The notes below the pieces were generated by a model, which was not told the origin of the DNA, did not search any database, and was given only the letters and a program-made list of their open reading frames with translations. Shown piece by piece: positions 7,500 to 12,500 of a stretch of 12,500 bases of DNA. Source of the stretch: Actinidia chinensis (Eukaryota > Streptophyta > Magnoliopsida > Ericales > Actinidiaceae). The position numbers and the translations under genes were made by a program. The stretch covers positions 3,837,965 through 3,850,464 of the forward strand of contig CM018891.1 of assembly GCA_009663005.1 (NCBI GenBank), written 5' to 3'. Numbering within the stretch: position 1 is the stretch's first letter; each line of letters opens with the position of its first letter.

Positions 7500-8842
7500 T
7501 TTGAAGTTTATTTTCTGACCAGGTGCATACATTAGAATTTCTCAGCTACCCAATCAACTGGGGTCGCCAATCAATTCCTCTAAAACGGAAGAAAATCCAC
7601 GTGGTGGGACAAATTTATTGCCTATCTCTCCAAAAAGGGATCCTGCCGAAAGATATCTTCAAGCTCTCCGCCTTCCCATACAGATCCGCAAGTTTCTGCA
7701 ATGTTTTAATGGTGTGCTATAACAGAGGTCCTTTCAGACCACTCTTGAAATGTCTCCTGACCAGAAGAGGCAGAGTACGTTCTACGAGAAATACACGAAG
7801 GCACATATGCGGGAAATCACTCCGAGCAAGGTCATTGGCGAAGAAAACTATTCGCCAATGATATTTTTGGCCGACATAGAACTAGATGCTGCAGCGTAAA
7901 TATAAAGAAGATGCGACAAAAATGCCTAGAGGTTTTGCCCCCCGTCACCGTCTCAACCTCACACCGGATGCTACCGATGTCCAGCCCTGGCCATTCGCCC
8001 AGTAGGGGATAGACATTCTGGGTCGCCCTACCACCGCAAGCTCCTTGTGCAAAGAGATTTTTAATCGTCCGCCATAAGATTATTTTAACTAAATGGATAG
8101 AAGCTCAACCTCCTCGCCAAGATCTTAAAAAATACCGCGGGAACCTTCGTATGGAAGCACCTTGTTTGAGATTCGAGTCCCAAAGGTTATCATCTCGGAC
8201 AACGCAAAAGGCAGTTCAACAACGATAGGTGTCAGATTTTCTGCTCGGATCCGCCTCCTCCCATCATTTCTCCTCGTCCTCCGGTCATCCTCAAGCTATT
8301 GCAAGTTGAAGTAACCATCGTACCAATCTCAGGAATTTTGAAGGCAAGGTTAGAAAGGTCAAAAAGCTAGTGGGGCGGAAACTTGCCGAGCATACTTTGG
8401 GCCTTATCATACTACTAACCGAATTCCTACGGGTGAAACTCATATTCTATGGTCTTGCGGCACTGAATAGTCATACAGTGGACAATAGGCATGCCGAGCT
8501 TCAGGATTTTGAATTTCGACAAGAAGCAATGAGGCCGAGCTCAGACTCACTCAGCCTGGAACCTCCTTGGAAAAAAAGGAGAACGCGACCTTACTTCAAA
8601 TGGCTTACAAATGCCAAGCGCCAGTACTTAATCAAAGGGTCGACACCGTCATTCCTTTCGTGCGACCTAGTCTTGCGGAAATAACTCTATGCGACTAAAG
8701 AACCAATTCGGGGAAGCTAGTCCCAACGTGGGAATGTCCTTACAAGTCTCAATCTCCCGACCAGGGACTTACTGTTGAGAAACCTAAACGAAAAGCACTT
8801 TTACATCCCTGGAATGCCGAGCATTAAAAAAATATATCATAA
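7500..8842 (+). pseudogene. Integrase domain of pol, frameshifted
   Basis: Integrase joins the new DNA copy to the host chromosome. The N-terminal zinc-binding region is seen in the 7523-7861 frame (ILPKDIFKL, then ARSLAKKTIRQ), with RCDKN at about 7907-7921 marking the damaged Cys pair. The catalytic core has its first Asp in GIDILG (GAC 8012-8014, a stop replacing the preceding Trp), its second in VIISDNAKG (GAC 8198-8200) and its Glu in QVEV (GAA 8308-8310). The 110-nt gap between the last two fits DD35E allowing for a small indel. TTNRIPTGE near 8415 and the C-terminal part (LEKKENATLLQMAY, WNAEH near 8810-8824) follow. The family end is near 8842, where a TAA occurs. Catalytic residues persist although the frame is broken many times. 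Confidence 0.9.
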
Positions 8843-9352
8843 ATGCGTCACTTTAAAAAATGGAAATTACTGTCGATTCGCTTTGGTTTTATCTCATTTT
8901 ATACAACTAGATTGCTACCCGCCATGTTACGTCACCATATTTATGATCGCCAATCCGTTACAGGATAACGTCTTTGACGCCTATATCTATGTCGCCACAA
9001 TTAAGATCGTCGTTTCCATTAAAAAGATAGAGGCGTCTTGTCATCGTTATTTCTGCCCCCAAAATCAAGGAATACGCCATCGTGCCTAACGCTAGCGCCT
9101 GATCCGCCTAACAAATGTCGCCAAAATCGAGATTCGCCACTTCCGTTAACAATGGTAATTTTGAATCCCATGAAACTTATCGCCTCACAAGCGTTCACCC
9201 TAGAAGGATGAGAATTGAAGTTACTTTACAAAATAAAACAGAACTAAAGAACCTCGGGCCAAAGCAATAACGTCAATGGATGATTTCATTCATAACTAAG
9301 AAAACCTGATTACATTTGTTTTGAGCCTCGCTAAGCGATGCCAAAAAAAAAA
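8843..9352. other. Spacer between convergent pol and antisense ORF, CGCC-rich
   Basis: This untranslated stretch separates the 3' end of pol from the 3' end of the antisense gene. It carries about ten CGCC words between 8900 and 9190. A loosely repeated unit, GTCGCCACAATTAAGATCG (8991) and GTCGCCAAAATCGAGATTCG (9117), is spaced 126 bp. AATAAA at 9232-9237 is a possible polyadenylation signal for + strand transcripts, though such words are common. A short inverted word TCGCT-A-AGCGA lies at 9328-9338. The 104-codon frame at 8775-9089 starts inside integrase and shows no protein family. Confidence 0.5.
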
Positions 9353-11318
9353 TTATACATCAGGAACAACTCCTGTACAGGATTTTTCTCCTTCTTTCAT
9401 CGCCTCTTCTTCCTCGGCAAAAACTTGGTCCATTGCCATTCGCCACGTTAACAACACCACGTTGGGGAATTGATGGAGAAGCTGACTCTTGCAGAACTCA
9501 AATCCCCACTGAAGTATGTTTTGCAGCAGAATCTGAACCGCCCCGCCCTTGAATTCCCCCGAGGCTTTGAAGTCTCGATGGCTAGCTCCTTGGCCTTCGC
9601 CAGTTTATTTGTGAGTTCCCGCCACGGTGGCCTTCAAGATCATCCCCTCAGTGCAGCTTTATCCCCAAGCCTTCCTCTCTAAGGCTCGACCAACCCGTTT
9701 CCACCTTAACAGCTCGCGTTTGAGCCTTTAAAAACCAATTCAAGCTCGGTGGAATCTGCGCGAGGCCATATGGAAGTCTATGTCGTGGAGATGCTCTTGG
9801 CTACGGAGGCAATAGAAGTAGGGGCGAATACGACCACCTGCCAAAATCACAATCTCAGTATTTGTAAAAGAAACAACGCCAAGATTTTCACAAATTACTT
9901 GACCCAAGGCATGAAAGATTGGCGACCAATTCCATTCTCGATAATTGATCAACCTCTTTTCTTGTTGGAAGCCAGAATCACCTCCAGTGAGCAACCTCCG
10001 AGCCACAGAAGCATCCGACATCATAGATTCGGATCCTATATCACCACCAGGGGAAGAGGTCCCTGCCTCAACAACACACAAGCAACGCCCCGGGCATTGA
10101 TCGCCCCTCCGGGTGGATTTTTGAATCTTTTAGGCGGCGGGGGCGGCGCGACTTTCCTTTCCCTTCGAAGAGTCCGGCTCCCTTTTTTGATTACGTGGTC
10201 GCCTTCCCCGCGGACGTTTTTTCCCGATAACGACTCCTTTGGTGGGAGGCCTTGGCTGTCTTCGCCTTCCATAGCCTTCCTCGGCCTTGCCTTACCTCTT
10301 TGTTTTTTTCACCCAAGGCGGGGCACCAACTCAAGGCCGACATAGCTGCACATGGGATATGGTTTCAGATGAGAAGAAAACAATAATAACTGGTTTCAAG
10401 AATATACCATCAGATCGGAGCTCGGGGGGCAGCTCGGAATCCGAAATAGAACATCCTCCGACCTGAATTCGACTGGAGCCGGACTTCCAGATAGGAAATT
10501 CGTAAACGAGTCCTTTAACCTTCCCACCTTAACCTTCCCCCCCGAGCCACCTTAGAAGGGTTTTATCGGGATACCTGCAGGTCTTCATCCTAATCGCCCC
10601 CGCCCCTCCGATATCCCGTCCAATGACTGCCCATGTATTCACCGAATCTCGCGAGATCGAACTCACCCTCAATCACCCCGAGGTCGTGTTGTCTCCCCAC
10701 TAGAAGAAACACGCCGTGCAACGACCGCAACATGTTTCTTACATTTTTCGCGAACCAAAAAGAACCTTCGAAACTATCTTCGAAGTAGCCTCCGGGCTTC
10801 TATCTTCCCGAATATTCGTCCCGTCCTCTTGGCGTCAACCTCAGAACAGAGCCGCAACTTGTTGCAAGCTCTTTTTCCTTTCTGAAAATCCGCATGTCAG
10901 TTGTCGACTATAATGCTCACAACAATCGTAACAAATAAGAACTAACCTGGGCGTTCCCCAGTCTGGGGACTCTGGAGTATATCGCCGGCGCCATGGCCCG
11001 GGAGGAACTCCCACAGTCCCCCCCGAGGCAAAAAAGAACCTCGTCTTCCCACTCCCTTTACATTGTGCTCGGAGATCCCGAGCAAGTTTCTTCTTTCTTC
11101 TCGGGCCTCTCCTTGACTTAGTACCACCCCCGAATCAGGTAAGGACTGAAGGGAGTATAAGCAAACCCTATTCCGTCACAGGACATGTACCGTTTGCAGT
11201 GACTCCAATCACCGCGAACGATGACTGATCGCCATGCGTTGGGAGATAACTGTGGCAGGGCAAATCGTGTAATGGAATCAAAATTTTCCTTATGGTCGGA
11301 TGTGGGATAAATATTCAT
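9353..11318 (-). pseudogene. Antisense ORF of a Tat-type element, PF04195-like
   Basis: A gene-length stretch of protein-like text runs leftward from the edge of the 3' LTR. On the minus strand its order is: LPQLSPNAWRSVI (about 11255-11217) and CKRYMS, matching the conserved part of the 'putative gypsy type transposon' family (PF04195); WEFLPG with a Trp-rich continuation (10942-11127); a region around 10500 in a shifted frame; a basic segment with a run of five prolines (10132-10146) within 10036-10272; MSDASVARRLL, ENLGVVSFTNTEIVILAGG and HDIDFHMASRRFHRA (9740-10081); then WGFEFCKSQLLHQFPNVVL and an acidic EEEEAMKEGEK tail (9508-9353), ending at TAA 9353-9355. Antisense ORFs at this position are known in Tat elements such as Grande and Retand; their function is not established. 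It is broken by several frameshifts, and the expected N-terminal part before QLSPNAWR appears missing. The ATG at 11318 lies inside the LTR and is probably not the true start. Confidence 0.75.
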
Positions 11319-12029
11319 CCTATTAATTTCAAGTATCCTCGACCCAGGGAGACAATGGACAATCGCCAGACATCAATCCTATGAAGTCCCTCTCCGTCAT
11401 AGAATGCCAAACGTTTCTCCGAACCCTCCTGACGCGAGGTAAAACGAATCCAACATTCAGCATGTAAACCTCGCCAAGCTCCCTACTGAGCTCGCCAGAG
11501 CCATTTCAGGGTAATTCCCCAGTTGATCTACAACAAAGTGGTCTCCTCCTTGCTCTTGGCGAGGTAGATTACTTGCCTGATCAATCTCCATCAGAATTCC
11601 TATTATACATGGAAACTATCCATTGCGAGATCTTCTCCATCACGACACAAAATTACGGGATACCCTCAATTTGGACATCTCACCAATTAAATCTCCTACA
11701 TCTCCGGGATATCTTCCCATACTTTATCCTTCTGAGGATCCCGCCGTGACCATGAACACGCCCATTATTCCGTCTATAAAAAGGCCGCTCCCCCATCGTT
11801 CAAAGGTATGTTCAATTACGCTCAACATACTAATACTCTCCTCTGAGCTATTTTACCTGCTGTTCATCGCATTGATCTGTCGCCACGCCGGAGGGGTTTT
11901 GAGCGGCTTCGCCCGGTCGTGTATTTCGTTTCGTCTGTGTAGGGCGCCCTTAAAGTACCCGAGGTCCAGTACCGAGGAGACTGAGCAATATTGACTGTTG
12001 GTTGCTCGCCCCAGTTTTTTACCACAACA
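11298..12029 (+). repeat. 3' long terminal repeat
   Basis: This matches the 5' LTR from GGATGTGGGATAA (first base changed from T to G) to the end ACAACA, and is followed at once by ATAAG. It is 9 bp shorter overall, the net result of many small insertions and deletions. No polypurine tract is visible directly before it (the preceding text is AAAATTTTCCTTATGGTC), although one is needed to prime plus-strand DNA. Its AATAAA signal is altered. Confidence 0.92.
11775..11783 (+). promoter_or_regulatory. TATA box of the 3' LTR
   Basis: TATAAAAAG occupies the same place as the TATA box at 3011-3020, followed by the shared block GGCCGCTCCCCCATCG. If active it would drive transcription rightward, out of the element into the flank at 12030 onward. 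Activity is not known. Confidence 0.6.
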
Positions 12030-12034
12030 ATAAG
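12030..12034. repeat. Target site duplication, right copy (ATAAG)
   Basis: ATAAG follows the 3' LTR end ACAACA directly and is identical to 2529-2533 in front of the 5' LTR. The match shows that the two LTRs belong to one insertion and that no recombination with another copy has replaced an end. Confidence 0.85.
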
Positions 12035-12284
12035 TATTTTCAAATCTAAAATTCATATTTAAATAACCTTAAAGAAAAAGATAAAATACAAAGTAAGAAA
12101 CATTAAAAGAAATGATTTTTTTTTTATTTAGTAGGTTAGGAAAACACGAAGAAAACGGAGGCAAATATGTCGAACAAAAAAAAGATTAGTTACCATATAT
12201 CGTATGGCAAGAATCAGTTTTGCTTAAATATTCTATTTTTGACACGTATCGCGTGGGCATCCGCCGCTTGTTAATATAATTATA
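12035..12284. other. AT-rich right flank
   Basis: This is AT-rich intergenic sequence with a T run near 12116-12126 and no recognisable gene or repeat. A slightly GC-richer patch (CACGTATCGCGTGGGCATCCGCCG, about 12243-12266) stands out but has no assigned role. Confidence 0.5.
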
Positions 12285-12500
12285 ATCCATCTGTCTCAGT
12301 TTATTTTTTTATTTTTTTTACTATTTTGAACATCTCAAAAAATCGTTTATATTTTTTAAATATATTATTGTTGATAATTTTAAAATTTTGTATGCAAGAA
12401 CTAATTAATATATTTTGATTGGTGTAAAAGAATTTTAAAAAATATTTATAATATATTATTTATTTATCTAATTAAATGACACAAATACTAAAAAATAACA
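12285..12500. mobile_element. Possible Stowaway/mariner-type MITE, cut by window edge
   Basis: TAATCCATCTGTCTCAGTTT, starting near 12283, resembles the CTCCCTCCGTCCCA-type terminal repeat of plant Stowaway MITEs, preceded by TA, the usual target. The sequence after it is AT-rich with TTTATTTTTT words, as in the interior of such elements. The other end lies beyond the window, so neither the opposite terminal repeat nor the second TA can be seen. An unrelated AT-rich stretch is the alternative. Confidence 0.4.

Larger units (their letters stand above)
2534..12029 (+). mobile_element. Decayed Ty3/gypsy LTR retrotransposon, Tat-like
   Basis: The element is bounded by two related LTRs (741 and 732 bp) and a perfect 5-bp target duplication. 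The internal region holds, in order, a primer binding site, gag, protease, reverse transcriptase, two RNase H regions and integrase on the + strand, then an antisense gene before the 3' LTR. RT before integrase places it in Ty3/gypsy. The second RNase H and the antisense ORF are known features of the plant Tat lineage. All genes contain many frameshifts and stops and the RT catalytic box is destroyed, so the copy is non-autonomous. The length of 9.5 kb is modest for Tat elements. No insertion of another element inside it was recognised. Confidence 0.93.

Noticed and set aside
9749..10345. The longest open frame of the window, 198 codons on the + strand, containing MEVYVVEMLL, which looks like an RT catalytic box.
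   Set aside because: The opposite strand of the same stretch gives family-like text (SFTNTEIVILAGG, HDIDFHMASRRFHRA), while the rest of the + frame matches nothing. RT already occurs at 5460-6680, so the likeness is chance.
2534..12029. Possible envelope-like gene after integrase, as in Athila-type elements.
   Set aside because: The post-integrase protein text is on the minus strand and resembles the PF04195-type antisense ORF. No signal peptide or membrane segment was seen on the + strand.
1..12500. CRISPR arrays, bacterial operons, rRNA or tRNA genes.
   Set aside because: There are no regularly spaced short direct repeats with unique spacers, no cloverleaf-like sequences and no rRNA text. 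The window is plant-like nuclear DNA.

Overview
The window reads as nuclear DNA of a flowering plant, probably a eudicot with an AT-rich genome. No host gene could be supported. Its centre is one long, badly decayed Ty3/gypsy LTR retrotransposon set in AT-rich intergenic DNA with several tandem or inverted repeat blocks. The plant assignment rests on the family of the element, its two RNase H regions, its antisense ORF, and a Stowaway-like repeat end at the right edge.

Layout. Positions 1-244 are unassigned flank. Positions 245-1290 are pyrimidine-rich tandem repeats (left) and purine-rich repeats with a hairpin (right) around an AT-rich core. Positions 1291-1900 are a locally GC- and CpG-rich patch with a 48-bp tandem repeat and an 18-bp duplication. 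Positions 1900-2528 are AT-rich with spaced, palindromic TATCAT repeats. The retrotransposon fills 2534-12029 (9,496 bp), with LTRs at 2534-3274 and 11298-12029, flanked on both sides by the same 5-bp target site duplication ATAAG (2529-2533 and 12030-12034). Positions 12035-12500 are AT-rich flank, ending in the likely start of a Stowaway/mariner-type MITE.

Inside the element, from left to right on the + strand: primer binding site; gag with a histidine-rich zinc knuckle; aspartic protease; reverse transcriptase; a gypsy-type RNase H without its first acidic residue; a second, archaeal-type RNase H; and a DDE integrase ending near 8842. After a roughly 500-bp spacer rich in CGCC words, a second gene lies on the opposite strand (about 11318 to 9353). 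It converges on pol and resembles the 'putative gypsy type transposon' family (PF04195). Gag-PR-RT-RH-RH-INT plus an antisense ORF before the 3' LTR is the architecture of the Tat lineage. The reading frames are broken many times by 1-2 base indels and stops, so this copy cannot be autonomous.

The most interesting item is the remnant antisense gene. Next is the indel-heavy divergence between the two LTRs, which is either unusual decay or a sign of sequence error. I see no previously undescribed system. Domain names come from motif recognition by eye, not from a search.
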